Shown here one piece after another: positions 16,225-24,919 of a stretch of DNA of 64,000 bases; the stretch's first letter is position 1, and each line of letters starts with the position of its first letter. The DNA lies in NCBI GenBank assembly GCA_963601185.1, contig CAVCEE010000012.1:1-64000 (forward strand). Reading direction: 5' to 3'. The position numbers were made by a program, and so were the translations under genes. The stretch is from Limisoma sp963601185 (GTDB lineage: Bacteria; Bacteroidota; Bacteroidia; Bacteroidales; Muribaculaceae). Under the pieces are notes generated by a model, which worked only from the letters and a program-made list of their open reading frames with translations, made no database searches and was not told where the DNA came from.

Positions 16225-19200
16225 ATGGACATTTCTGAATTGTGCGGACTGCTGATGCCGGCGGCCCGCGTTGCGGCATTGAGCAAATGCTTGAAAGACA
16301 AGAAAATCAAACGGATAAAGATGGACGGCTTGGTGGGCTCTGCGCCTGCTGTGGTGTTCTCGTGTCTGCCCAGACTGAAGCAGCCGTATCTGGCTGTGGC
16401 AAACGATATGGACGAAGCCGGATACCTCTACAACGACCTCTGCCAGATTCTCGGAGAGGAGGCAATATTGATTTTTCCGTCGGGCTATAAGCGCGACATC
16501 AAATATGGTCAGGCTGACCCTCCATCGCAGATTCTCCGCTCAGAGGTGTTGAGCCGGTGGGGCGACGGCAAATTGAAGATTGTGGTCACCTATCCGGAGG
16601 CACTTGCCGAGAAGGTTGCGCCGAGAAAAGCGATTGAGGACAGTACTCTTACTTTCCGCAAGGGCGGTACGGCAGACCTCACGGAAACTGCCAAACGCTT
16701 GCGCGACTTCGGGTTTACGACGGTCGACTATGTGTATGAGCCAGGACAGTTTGCCGTGCGTGGATCAATCCTCGACATTTTCTCTTTTGCCAACGAGCAG
16801 CCTTACCGCATCGACTTTTTCGGCGACGACATCGAGAGCATACGCACATTCAACATCGAGACGCAACTGTCGGAGCAACCGGTCGACGAGATTACCGTAG
16901 TCAACAACCTTAATGCCGGAACGGCGGACGGCACGTCCTTTCTCCGTTTCGCTGGGGCTGACACTGTGCTTCTGCTCCACGACCGCGAATGGCTTTGCCA
17001 ACGAGTGCATGCCGTGGCTGAAGAAACACTGTCGGAAAGTGCCGTGGTGGCTCGCGAGGGCGATGCCCACGCTATGGATAACGTGGTCGATGCCGACCAG
17101 TTTTGCGCTGATGTCAACGGATTTCGCTCGGTGGACTATGCCGTAACCAACCGTGGCACGCACGATGCCACACTTACGTTCAATACCTCGCTTCAGGGCG
17201 TGTTCCACAAGAATTTCGACATTATCAGCACCTCGTTCAAGCAGTTTGAAGCGGATGGTTACAAGATTTGCATTCTGTCCGACAGCGAGCCGCAGTTTGA
17301 ACGACTTCGCTCCATCTTCGACGATCGCCACGACGAGATTCGTTTCACGCCGGTGCTGCGAACCCTCCACGAGGGATTTGTCGACAACGACCACAAAATC
17401 TGTGCATTCACCGACCATCAGATTTTCGAGCGTTTCCACAAATACACGCTGAAGAGCGACCGTGTGCGCTCCGGCAAACTTGCTTTGTCGCTTAAGGAAC
17501 TGTCGCAAATCGAGGTGGGCGACTACATTGTCCACGTGGACCATGGTGTGGGTCGCTTCGGCGGACTTGTGCGCACTGCCGTCAACGGCAAGATGCAGGA
17601 GATGATTAAACTCACATATCTCAACGACGACAAGATTTTCGTATCAATACATTCACTTCATAAACTCGCCAAATACCGCGGAAAGGAGGGCATAGAGCCG
17701 CGGCTCAACAAACTCGGTTCGGGGGCGTGGAACAAGGTGAAGGAGCGCACCAAGTCAAAACTCAAGGACATCGCGCGCGACCTTATCCGCCTTTATGCCG
17801 CACGCCGCCAGGAGCAGGGCTTTGCCTATTCGCCCGACGGCTATTTGCAGCACGAACTGGAGGCTTCGTTTATCTATGAGGACACGCCCGACCAACTGAA
17901 AGCCACGGAGGCCGTGAAGGCCGATATGGAAAGCAACCGCCCGATGGATCGCCTGATTTGCGGCGATGTTGGCTTTGGCAAGACGGAGGTGGCTATCCGT
18001 GCGGCATTCAAGGCGGCCACCGACGGCAAGCAGACTGCCGTACTGGTGCCTACCACAGTGCTGGCGTACCAGCATTTCACCACTTTCAGCGAGCGATTGA
18101 AGGAATTTCCTGTGCGTGTAGACTATCTGAGTCGTGCTCGCAAGCCGAAGGATGTGAAGCGCATCCTCGAAGAACTCAAAGATGGAAAAATCGACATACT
18201 TATAGGTACTCATAAACTCATCGGCAAGAGTGTGCAATTCAAGGATTTGGGATTGCTCGTTGTCGACGAGGAACAGAAGTTTGGCGTGGGAGTGAAGGAG
18301 AAACTCAAGCAGTTGAAGGTTAACGTAGACACCCTCACTATGTCGGCAACGCCGATACCACGCACGTTGCAGTTCTCGCTTATGGGTGCGCGCGATTTGA
18401 GTGCCATCAACACTCCGCCGCGCAATCGCTATCCCATCATCACCTCGGTGACAGCCCTTGATGACGATATTCTCAAGGAGGCAATCAACTTTGAGTTGGC
18501 GCGCGGCGGACAGGTGTTTATTGTGAACAACCGCATAGAGCAACTCTTCGACCTTGAGAGCCGTGTGCGTCGGCTGGTGCCCGACGCTCGCACCATCATC
18601 GGCCACGGTCAGATGGCTTCCGACAAATTGGAACAGACGATTATCGACTTCGCTTCGCATCAGTATGACGTGTTGCTTGCCACCACAATCATCGAGAGCG
18701 GTATCGATATGCCGAACGTCAACACCATAATTATCAACAATGCGCAGAATTTCGGATTGAGCGAACTCCATCAGTTGCGCGGCCGTGTGGGGCGTAGCAA
18801 CCGCAAAGCGTTCTGCTATCTGCTTGTGCCGCCAGAAGCGTCGCTCACTCCTGTGGCACGCCGACGGTTGCAGGCCATTGAGAGTTTCTCCGACCTTGGT
18901 AGCGGCATCCACATTGCTATGCAGGATCTCGACATCCGCGGAGCGGGCAATCTGCTCGGCGCGGAGCAGAGTGGATTTATTGCCGACCTTGGCTATGAGA
19001 CCTACCAGAAAATCCTTAAGGAGGCTGTGCTGGAATTGAAGACGGAGGAGTTTGCCGACACATTTGCCGAGGAAAATGCCTCTGCCGCCGACACCTCCTA
19101 TGCCAATGACTGTACGATTGAGAGTGACCTCGAAATCCTCTTCCCTGCCGACTATGTGCCGCAGGAGAGCGAGCGCATATTGCTCTATCAGGAACTCGAC

Positions 19201-19566
19201 AATATGGAGCGGCAAGAGGATGTCGATGCCTTTTGCCATCGCCTTGAAGACCGTTTCGGCCCGATTCCCGACCAGGCGCGCGAGTTGATTCTGATTGTCA
19301 CCTTGCGCCGGCTTGCCAGACAACTCGGCATAGAGAAGATTGTGCTGAAGCAGGGACACATGACGATGTTTTTCGTGTCGTCGGACAATGCCGCCTACTA
19401 TCAGTCACCGGCATTCGGACGCATACTCACTTATCTGCAGCAGAACGTGCGCACCACGAAACTCAACGAGCACAACAACCGCCGCTCAATGCGCATAGAG
19501 GGCATTGCCACCGTGCAGGCCGCTACCGCCACCGTCACCGACATTCTCCAACTCCCTGCTTGCTGA
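16225..19566 (+). CDS. mfd: transcription-repair coupling factor
   Basis: 1113 residues. Displaces stalled RNA polymerase and recruits UvrA. The order is: UvrB-like N-terminal region, RNA-polymerase-interacting domain (GDYIVHVDHGVGRFGG, near residue 431), then the translocase with Walker A (ICGDVGFGKTEVA), DEEQ box in VVDEEQKFGV, ATPIPRTLQFS, and the HGQM/ATTIIESGIDMPN motifs. The C-terminal domain that masks UvrA binding follows. Length and order fit. The start ATG at 16225 follows a short intergenic region. Confidence 0.97.
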   Translation: MDISELCGLLMPAARVAALSKCLKDKKIKRIKMDGLVGSAPAVVFSCLPRLKQPYLAVANDMDEAGYLYNDLCQILGEEAILIFPSGYKRDIKYGQADPPSQILRSEVLSRWGDGKLKIVVTYPEALAEKVAPRKAIEDSTLTFRKGGTADLTETAKRLRDFGFTTVDYVYEPGQFAVRGSILDIFSFANEQPYRIDFFGDDIESIRTFNIETQLSEQPVDEITVVNNLNAGTADGTSFLRFAGADTVLLLHDREWLCQRVHAVAEETLSESAVVAREGDAHAMDNVVDADQFCADVNGFRSVDYAVTNRGTHDATLTFNTSLQGVFHKNFDIISTSFKQFEADGYKICILSDSEPQFERLRSIFDDRHDEIRFTPVLRTLHEGFVDNDHKICAFTDHQIFERFHKYTLKSDRVRSGKLALSLKELSQIEVGDYIVHVDHGVGRFGGLVRTAVNGKMQEMIKLTYLNDDKIFVSIHSLHKLAKYRGKEGIEPRLNKLGSGAWNKVKERTKSKLKDIARDLIRLYAARRQEQGFAYSPDGYLQHELEASFIYEDTPDQLKATEAVKADMESNRPMDRLICGDVGFGKTEVAIRAAFKAATDGKQTAVLVPTTVLAYQHFTTFSERLKEFPVRVDYLSRARKPKDVKRILEELKDGKIDILIGTHKLIGKSVQFKDLGLLVVDEEQKFGVGVKEKLKQLKVNVDTLTMSATPIPRTLQFSLMGARDLSAINTPPRNRYPIITSVTALDDDILKEAINFELARGGQVFIVNNRIEQLFDLESRVRRLVPDARTIIGHGQMASDKLEQTIIDFASHQYDVLLATTIIESGIDMPNVNTIIINNAQNFGLSELHQLRGRVGRSNRKAFCYLLVPPEASLTPVARRRLQAIESFSDLGSGIHIAMQDLDIRGAGNLLGAEQSGFIADLGYETYQKILKEAVLELKTEEFADTFAEENASAADTSYANDCTIESDLEILFPADYVPQESERILLYQELDNMERQEDVDAFCHRLEDRFGPIPDQARELILIVTLRRLARQLGIEKIVLKQGHMTMFFVSSDNAAYYQSPAFGRILTYLQQNVRTTKLNEHNNRRSMRIEGIATVQAATATVTDILQLPAC

Positions 19567-19629
19567 TAGCCTCATTCCCAGCGCACACAGTTCTTTGGCT
19601 ATTGATCTCGAATCATTTGAGGGTAATAC

Positions 19630-19670
19630 AAAAAAATAGCCGCGAGCATCTGCTCGCGGCTATCTTGTTT
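19630..19670. terminator. bidirectional terminator between mfd and the OmpA-type gene
   Basis: A 13-bp perfect stem (ATAGCCGCGAGCA / TGCTCGCGGCTAT, 19636-19663) with a 2-nt loop. A-tract before and T-rich after, between convergent genes. Confidence 0.85.
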
Positions 19671-19694
19671 AGCCTTTGGATTTGTCCAACCGAA

Positions 19695-20873
19695 TTACTT
19701 GCTTTCGCTGTCGTCGATTGTACAAACGCTTACGCGGTTCCAGTCAGCCTCAGAGAACATGTCACCGATACCGTTACCGGCAGCGTCGATGCGCTTAGCG
19801 TTGATTTTGTAACGCTTAACGAGGATGTTCTTTACAGCCTCTGCACGGGCGTTGGCGATTCTTTCGTTAACTTCCTGGCTGCCTTCTGGAGAAGCGAAGC
19901 CGCGGATAACAACCTTAGCGTCCTTGTGGTTGTTCAAGTAAGTAGCGATACGCTCTACGTTAGGCAACTGTGCGTTGTCGACAGTTGATTTGCCCTTGCC
20001 GAATGTAACGACTGACTCCATTGAGCGAGTGTTGTTAGTCTGTACTTCCTTGATAACCTGAGGAGCGCGGTTCTTGAGGTTGTTGATAGTGTCGTTGAGG
20101 TCGCTGATAGTGTTGTTTGCGTCCTTAAGTTCTGCGTTCTTCTTGTTGAGGTCGCCGCGCAACTGGTTGATCTTTGCGTTGAGACCGTCGATCTCGTCTT
20201 GGTTGTAGAGGTCAGCGTAAGTGAAGTGGTGAGTACCGTTGCTTGTCTTGAAGTGGTAAGCGATACCTGCTGTTACTTCCCATACTGCTGCGTTAGAGCT
20301 GAACACAACTGCGTTGTGCTCGTCGCGACCATCGATGTTCCAAACAATTGCCGGCTTGAGAGCCAATGTCCACTGGCGGTCGTTGCCGAGGTTGAAACCG
20401 AAGTTCAAACCAACCTTAGTTGTCATGCAGTTTGTTGAGTGACCGTCAACCTTGTTGTAGGTGTATACGTGACCCCAACCGATACCACCGATTGCTTCGA
20501 TTTCAAACAAGCGAGGTGTGCCGTTGTAGCCACCGAAGAGGTTCATAAGGTTCAAGCCACCGTTAAGAGAGAGGTTGCTTGTGTCGAATGCAGTGCGTGT
20601 GCCGCGGTTTCCGAAAACACCTGTAGTGTTTACACCTGCAGAGAAGTCAACGCCAGCCTTGAATACCGGAGTGAACTGCTTGTAAACTTCCACGCCGAAT
20701 TGACCGCGCCAGTTGTCGAAGAAATCATCGTTGTGGGTCAATGGCTGAGTTGCGCCTACGTTAAGGCCAACTGACCAGTTGTCTGTAAATTTAGTGCCTG
20801 TAAGGGCTTTGTCTGCGGCATTGGCAGAAAGGATTGATGCTGCCAAAGCAAGAGTGAAAAGTACTTTTTTCAT
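19695..20873 (-). CDS. OmpA-family outer-membrane protein
   Basis: 392 residues. Signal peptide (TLALAASILSANA), then a beta-barrel region with aromatic strands (DNWSVGLNVGATQPL and later). A coiled coil follows at about residues 235-275 (heptad-like INQLRGDLNKKNAELKDANN). The C-terminal OmpA/MotB peptidoglycan-binding domain is clear: TFGKGKSTVD, VVIRGFASPEGSQEVNERIANARA and NRVSV near the end. It probably anchors the outer membrane to the wall and may be among the abundant surface proteins. It is monocistronic. Confidence 0.92.
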   Translation of the reverse strand: MKKVLFTLALAASILSANAADKALTGTKFTDNWSVGLNVGATQPLTHNDDFFDNWRGQFGVEVYKQFTPVFKAGVDFSAGVNTTGVFGNRGTRTAFDTSNLSLNGGLNLMNLFGGYNGTPRLFEIEAIGGIGWGHVYTYNKVDGHSTNCMTTKVGLNFGFNLGNDRQWTLALKPAIVWNIDGRDEHNAVVFSSNAAVWEVTAGIAYHFKTSNGTHHFTYADLYNQDEIDGLNAKINQLRGDLNKKNAELKDANNTISDLNDTINNLKNRAPQVIKEVQTNNTRSMESVVTFGKGKSTVDNAQLPNVERIATYLNNHKDAKVVIRGFASPEGSQEVNERIANARAEAVKNILVKRYKINAKRIDAAGNGIGDMFSEADWNRVSVCTIDDSESK

Positions 20874-21015
20874 TTATAATAGAATTTTTTAATTACGTAT
20901 ATAAGAACAATCGACTTTAGAAAAGGTTTACAGAAAATCGGATTTTTTTTCAAAAAAGGCGTTTTTTTAGACAAAACGCCTAAAAATCACTATCTTCGCA
21001 CAATAAAAATTTTTT

Positions 21016-21486
21016 ATGGAAACTGCAGAAAAATTAGATAAGGTAGACATTCAGATACTTCGCACGCTTCAAGGCAATGCCCGACTTACAATCAAAGAAC
21101 TGGCACAGAGCGTAAACCTCTCGTCCACGCCGGTGTTTGAACGGCTGAAACGCTTGGAAAGCCGTGGGTATATCCAGAAATACATTGCAGTGCTCAATGC
21201 CGAGAAACTCAACCAAGGGTTTGTGGTGTTCTGTAATGTGAAGATGCGCCAAATCAACCATGCCATCGCTGCGGAGTTCACTAAAATTGTGCAGGACATC
21301 CCTGAGGTGACGGAATGCTACAACATCAGCGGCAGTTTCGACTATCTTCTGAAAATCCACGCCCCTGACATGAAGTACTATCAGGAATTTGTGCTCAACG
21401 TGCTCGGTCGCATTGAGTATCTTGCGTCAGTGGAAAGCATCTTCGTGATGGACGAACTGAAGCACGAGTACGGCATACATATATAA
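21016..21486 (+). CDS. Lrp/AsnC-family transcriptional regulator
   Basis: 156 residues. N-terminal helix-turn-helix (LTIKELAQSVNLSSTPVFERLKRLE), then the RAM ligand-sensing domain (VTECYNISGSFDYLLKIHAPD). These regulators respond to amino acids and bind DNA as octamers. A TATCTTCG element at 20992-20999 is a probable -7 box with the ATG about 17 nt downstream. It is divergent from the OmpA-type gene. Which targets it controls cannot be inferred. Confidence 0.93.
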   Translation: METAEKLDKVDIQILRTLQGNARLTIKELAQSVNLSSTPVFERLKRLESRGYIQKYIAVLNAEKLNQGFVVFCNVKMRQINHAIAAEFTKIVQDIPEVTECYNISGSFDYLLKIHAPDMKYYQEFVLNVLGRIEYLASVESIFVMDELKHEYGIHI

Positions 21487-21504
21487 TAGAGGACTCCGGC
21501 ATCG

Positions 21505-22242
21505 TTATTTTGAGTGCTTGGAGTGGGCAGAGCGCAGACGGTGGTGGTAGCCGCGCTTCTTGTAACTCGGTCCATTGTAGTGGTAGGCAAAATTGCTCCA
21601 GTCTTTTTTCTTCAGGTATTTCACCAAGTCGCGGTTGATGCAGAACTGCGCAAAAAGTTCGAGTTGCTCGGCCTCGGATTCCGACATTCGAGCCACAAAC
21701 TCGTCAATCGTGGCGCATCCACAACTCTTCCAGTTGAATCCACCAATCTGAAACATTCCCCAAAAGGCAGCCTTGTTGGCTGCGTCGCTGCTGATTGTGC
21801 GCGCTGATTCCAAGCGTGCCCACTGGGCATTTCCGTAGCCTCCGTACTTCTTCGAGTTTACGGGGCTGAAGCAAGTGTAGCCCTTGTATTTGGCGGTGCT
21901 GATGCCAGCCTGACGGAGATTGCGGCGGAACATTGTCAGGTCGAAGTTGATGAGTGGTTTGCCCGGCGAAACAAAGCCTTGGTGCGACTTCCCAGCCTCA
22001 ATCTCCACTACGGCCTTCATCGTGGCAATGTCGATGCCCAGTTCGTTCGCCACTGTCTGGTAGTCCTCGTCGGTGAGCCGTGTGTAGCGGCTGTTGTCGA
22101 TGACCTTGGTCGAGTCTGAGGCTACCGATGTTGTGTCGGCTGCCACTGCTATGTCGTCGCCGTCGGCAGGATGGTGTGGCGAGGCGATTATTGTCAGTGT
22201 GGCAACTGTAATGACGATGGCTGTAATGAAGAATTTGTTCAT
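21505..22242 (-). CDS. exported N-acetylmuramidase-like protein (DUF3380-like)
   Basis: 245 residues. An N-terminal membrane or signal segment (FITAIVITVATLTIIAS) is followed by a short polar linker and a muramidase-like domain: LGIDIATMKAVVEIEAG (with a likely catalytic Glu), PLINFDLTMFRR, YGGYGNAQWARLE, WGMFQIGGFNW, and a C-terminal WSNFAYHYNGPSYKK. This is the pattern of phage-type endolysins. No other phage gene is present, so it is probably a resident wall-remodelling enzyme or domesticated lysin. It converges with the Lrp gene, the stops being 19 nt apart. Confidence 0.82.
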   Translation of the reverse strand: MNKFFITAIVITVATLTIIASPHHPADGDDIAVAADTTSVASDSTKVIDNSRYTRLTDEDYQTVANELGIDIATMKAVVEIEAGKSHQGFVSPGKPLINFDLTMFRRNLRQAGISTAKYKGYTCFSPVNSKKYGGYGNAQWARLESARTISSDAANKAAFWGMFQIGGFNWKSCGCATIDEFVARMSESEAEQLELFAQFCINRDLVKYLKKKDWSNFAYHYNGPSYKKRGYHHRLRSAHSKHSK

Positions 22243-22425
22243 AGTTCTTGATTTGGTAGGGGAGTCGTACGACTTGCTTATTCTTATATAACGCTTATGC
22301 CGTCAAAATTGTTCAAAAACGCCGCCAATCGGCGGCGCATACTATAACAGTCCACTTTTGGCGAAAAATTGATAACCGCCAAATCCTGCTTTTTCACGAC
22401 CTTTGCAGTGAAAATGTAACTGATT

Positions 22426-23226
22426 ATGTATAAATATATTGCATCGTTTGCGATGCTTTGCATCCTTGTTGGGTGCGATATGATTGAATATCATCCGTAC
22501 GACCTCGATGTGAGCGGCGACATTGGTATCAACAGCCGCAACATTGCCTTGATAGAACAACGAATGAAGGGTCGCGACGAGTTTACGTTTGCTGTGATTA
22601 GCGACACCCAGCGCTGGTATGATGAGACGCGCGACGAGGTGACTTCGATAAATGCTCGCGGCGACATCGACTTTGTTGTCCACACCGGCGATTTGTCGGA
22701 CTTCGGTGCCAAACTCGAGTTTACCCTTCAGCGAGACATCCTTAACAATTTGACAATGCCGTATGTGTGCATCCTTGGCAACCACGATTGTGTGGGCACA
22801 GGCGAACAGGTGTTTGAAAAAGTGTTTGGCGAGCCTAATTTTTCATTTGTAGCAGGCAACGTACGCTTCGTATGCTTGAATACCAATGCCTTGGAATACG
22901 ATTATTCGTGTGCTGTACCTGATTTTTCATATATCAAGGACTGTGCGGACAATTGCCCCGAGGGAGTGGAGAAGACCATCGTGGCGATGCACGCCGGACC
23001 ATTCTCGGAGCAGTTCAACAACAACGTGGCGGATGCGTTCCAATATTGCATCAGGCAGTTGCCGTCGTTGCAGTTCTGCCTTTATGGCCACAACCATCAA
23101 GTGGCTGCCGACGACCTTTTCGGCGATGGCATAATCTATTATCAATGCACCTGCGCCAAAAAGCGCAAGTATCTGGTGTTTAAAATCAGAAAGGAGGGCT
23201 ACGACTATGCGGTTGTCAACTATTAG
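22426..23226 (+). CDS. metallophosphoesterase lipoprotein
   Basis: 266 residues. The signal ends in CILVGC (Cys17). Calcineurin-like metal-binding motifs: SDTQR, HTGDLSD, LGNHDC, a central VAMHAGPF and YGHNHQVA near the end. This fits a binuclear phosphoesterase in the periplasm or on the surface. Its last 20 nt overlap the start of the next gene on the same strand, suggesting coupling. Substrate unknown. Confidence 0.87.
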   Translation: MYKYIASFAMLCILVGCDMIEYHPYDLDVSGDIGINSRNIALIEQRMKGRDEFTFAVISDTQRWYDETRDEVTSINARGDIDFVVHTGDLSDFGAKLEFTLQRDILNNLTMPYVCILGNHDCVGTGEQVFEKVFGEPNFSFVAGNVRFVCLNTNALEYDYSCAVPDFSYIKDCADNCPEGVEKTIVAMHAGPFSEQFNNNVADAFQYCIRQLPSLQFCLYGHNHQVAADDLFGDGIIYYQCTCAKKRKYLVFKIRKEGYDYAVVNY

Positions 23227-23899
23227 AACACTTCTGTCTGCGTTTGTTCTTGCCTTGCCAATGGCGGTCCCGGCGCAGATTGTCACCGGCAGCCACGGCG
23301 AGTGGCGCTACGACGGATGGGAGAGGCTAAAGCCAAAAAACGCAATGGTGCAGTATGCCGGCGGTATGGGAATGATGTCGTTTGGTGCCGGGTGGGAATA
23401 TGGCAAAAGGGGAATGTGGAACACTGACGTGCTTGTGGGCTTTCTCCCTCGCAGTTGTTCCGACGATTTCCGCCTTACGTTCACGCTGAAGCAGACTTGC
23501 GCCCCGTGGAGTGTTGACCTCGGCAAGGGTTTTGCCGTCGAACCTTTTGCGGCGGGACTTTATGTGACAACAATCAGTGGTGATGAGTTTTGGCGGAAAG
23601 AGCCTGGAAAATATCCAAACCACTACTATAATTTCAGTTCAAAGATGCGTTTTTCGGTATTTCTCGGACAGGGAGTTACGTTCCATCCTCGCCTTGGCGG
23701 CTTGCGCTCGGTGACAGCCTTTTATGAAGTGGGGACAAACGAGTTGTACATCGTCAGCAAGGTAGGGAACAGTGCAGTGCGTATGAAGGATATGCTGCGC
23801 TTCTCCTTTGGTGTGAAAATGCAGATTTGCAAGCCTTACAGCAAGAGACCTTGCCGTAAGGCGGTTAGTAGACGCTCAGCAACTCCATATCGAAGATGA
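23207..23899 (+). CDS. hypothetical outer-membrane protein
   Basis: 230 residues, not a family I recognise. A signal peptide ends near VPAQ (residues 1-25). The mature part shows alternating hydrophobic/aromatic strands (for example MMSFGAGWEYGK, FRLTFTLKQ, RFSVFLGQGVTFH, RFSFGVKMQI) as in small barrels. The ATG is inside the end of the phosphoesterase gene (20 nt overlap). Its 3' end overlaps the FKBP gene's 3' end by 35 nt on the other strand. Probably works with the phosphoesterase. Confidence 0.6.
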   Translation: MRLSTIRTLLSAFVLALPMAVPAQIVTGSHGEWRYDGWERLKPKNAMVQYAGGMGMMSFGAGWEYGKRGMWNTDVLVGFLPRSCSDDFRLTFTLKQTCAPWSVDLGKGFAVEPFAAGLYVTTISGDEFWRKEPGKYPNHYYNFSSKMRFSVFLGQGVTFHPRLGGLRSVTAFYEVGTNELYIVSKVGNSAVRMKDMLRFSFGVKMQICKPYSKRPCRKAVSRRSATPYRR

Positions 23900-24263
23900 G
23901 GGTAGAGCCGCCAGGAATGCCCGGTTGAGAGATTTTGCCGTATGCCATCTCGGCAGGGATATACACTTCCCAGCGGTCGCCGACGTGCATCTGCTGCATA
24001 GCGATGCTCCAGCCTACAATAAGGTCGCTGAGACGTGCCGCTAATGGCGCTCCGCCACGGCTACTGTCGAAAGTGCGTCCGTTGATGGTGCGCCCAGTGT
24101 AGTGGGCGGTAATCACGCTTCGTGCCGACGGCTTGCGTCCGTCTTTCTTTCCGGTTGCAATCACTCGGTAGTAGATGCCTTTCGGGAGGGGCATTACTCC
24201 GCTTTCCTTGGCTTTATTGACAAGCCATTGGCGGTTTTTCTCGATGTATTCTTGTTTTGCCAT
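23865..24263 (-). CDS. FKBP-type peptidyl-prolyl cis-trans isomerase
   Basis: 132 residues without a signal peptide, presumably cytoplasmic. A short N-terminal helix (QEYIEKNRQWLVNKAKESGV) precedes the FKBP domain: VITAHYTGRTINGRTFDSS, VGWSIAMQQMHVGDRWEVYIPAEMAYG, and STLIFDMELL. The usual VIPGW becomes LIVGWSIAM. The 3' end overlaps the opposing outer-membrane gene by 35 nt. It starts 6 nt after the YgbA-like gene's stop, so they form an operon. Confidence 0.93.
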   Translation of the reverse strand: MAKQEYIEKNRQWLVNKAKESGVMPLPKGIYYRVIATGKKDGRKPSARSVITAHYTGRTINGRTFDSSRGGAPLAARLSDLIVGWSIAMQQMHVGDRWEVYIPAEMAYGKISQPGIPGGSTLIFDMELLSVY

Positions 24264-24269
24264 AACGGT

Positions 24270-24560
24270 TTATTCAAAGATGTGCCGCAATGCGGCGATA
24301 GGGTGGTGGAAAAGCATCCGTGGTCCGGAGTAGCGCATCACTTCGCGCATGCGGCTGCGCATGTCGGGCTTGTAGCAGTGTATAGGGCAGCGTTTGCACG
24401 ATGTCTTGCCGTTGCCGAACTTGCAGCGCGACAGTCGAGCGTGGGCGTAGGTGAGCAGTGCGCGGCAGTCGTCGCACAGTTCCCGGTTGCCTTCCTTTCT
24501 GCGGCAGTATAGTCGTATCATCGATTCGACAATGCGCTTCTCGCGCTCAATCTTTTCCAT
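24270..24560 (-). CDS. YgbA-like protein (nitrous-oxide-stimulated-promoter family)
   Basis: 96 residues. Resembles the family of E. coli YgbA: an N-terminal KRIVESMIRLYCR helix, a CDDC pair, YAHARLSRCKF, then SCKRCPIHCYKPDMR and VMRYSGPRML. At least seven Cys suggest a metal site. In enterobacteria ygbA is controlled by the nitric-oxide repressor NsrR (known from the family, not seen here). It is first of a two-gene unit with the FKBP. Confidence 0.82.
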   Translation of the reverse strand: MEKIEREKRIVESMIRLYCRRKEGNRELCDDCRALLTYAHARLSRCKFGNGKTSCKRCPIHCYKPDMRSRMREVMRYSGPRMLFHHPIAALRHIFE

Positions 24561-24612
24561 CGGATTTCGCGTTTGGATATAAAAAAAGTCGCCTTGAAAA
24601 GCGACTCTTGTG

Positions 24613-24687
24613 TGGGTGTTGAGGGATTCGAACCCCCGACCCTCTGCTTGTAAGGCAGATGCTCTGAACCAGCTGAGCTAAACACCC
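24613..24687 (-). tRNA. tRNA-Val (anticodon UAC)
   Basis: Read on the minus strand: acceptor GGGTGTT pairs AACACCC, D-arm GCTC/GAGC, anticodon stem TCTGC/GCAGA with loop CTTACAA (anticodon UAC), T-loop GTTCGAA. Includes the discriminator A at 24613. CCA is not encoded. Confidence 0.95.
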
Positions 24688-24845
24688 TTACTTCGGAAAA
24701 GCGATGCAAAGATATGGCGAATTTTTTATCCCTCCAAATTTTTCTGCAACTTTTTTCTGAGAAATTTTCGCAGGTGATGCTTATCAGCAGATAGTCAGCG
24801 AGATAAAAATTGCGAAAAAATTGCAGCATTCGGTTTGTCTCCGTT

Positions 24846-24877
24846 TTTGCATAATTGGCGGAAAATGTCTACTTTTG
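24846..24877 (+). promoter_or_regulatory. purB promoter
   Basis: TTTG (24846-24849), 20-nt spacer, TACTTTTG (24870-24877). A close match to the Bacteroidetes housekeeping promoter, about 42 nt before the purB ATG. Confidence 0.75.
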
Positions 24878-24919
24878 CGCATATTCATTGGATATTAACA
24901 ATCTTAAAAACAAAGCACA

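Noticed and set aside
17755..19359. 534-codon open frame on the minus strand
   Set aside because: Antisense to mfd, whose helicase motifs are intact on the plus strand.
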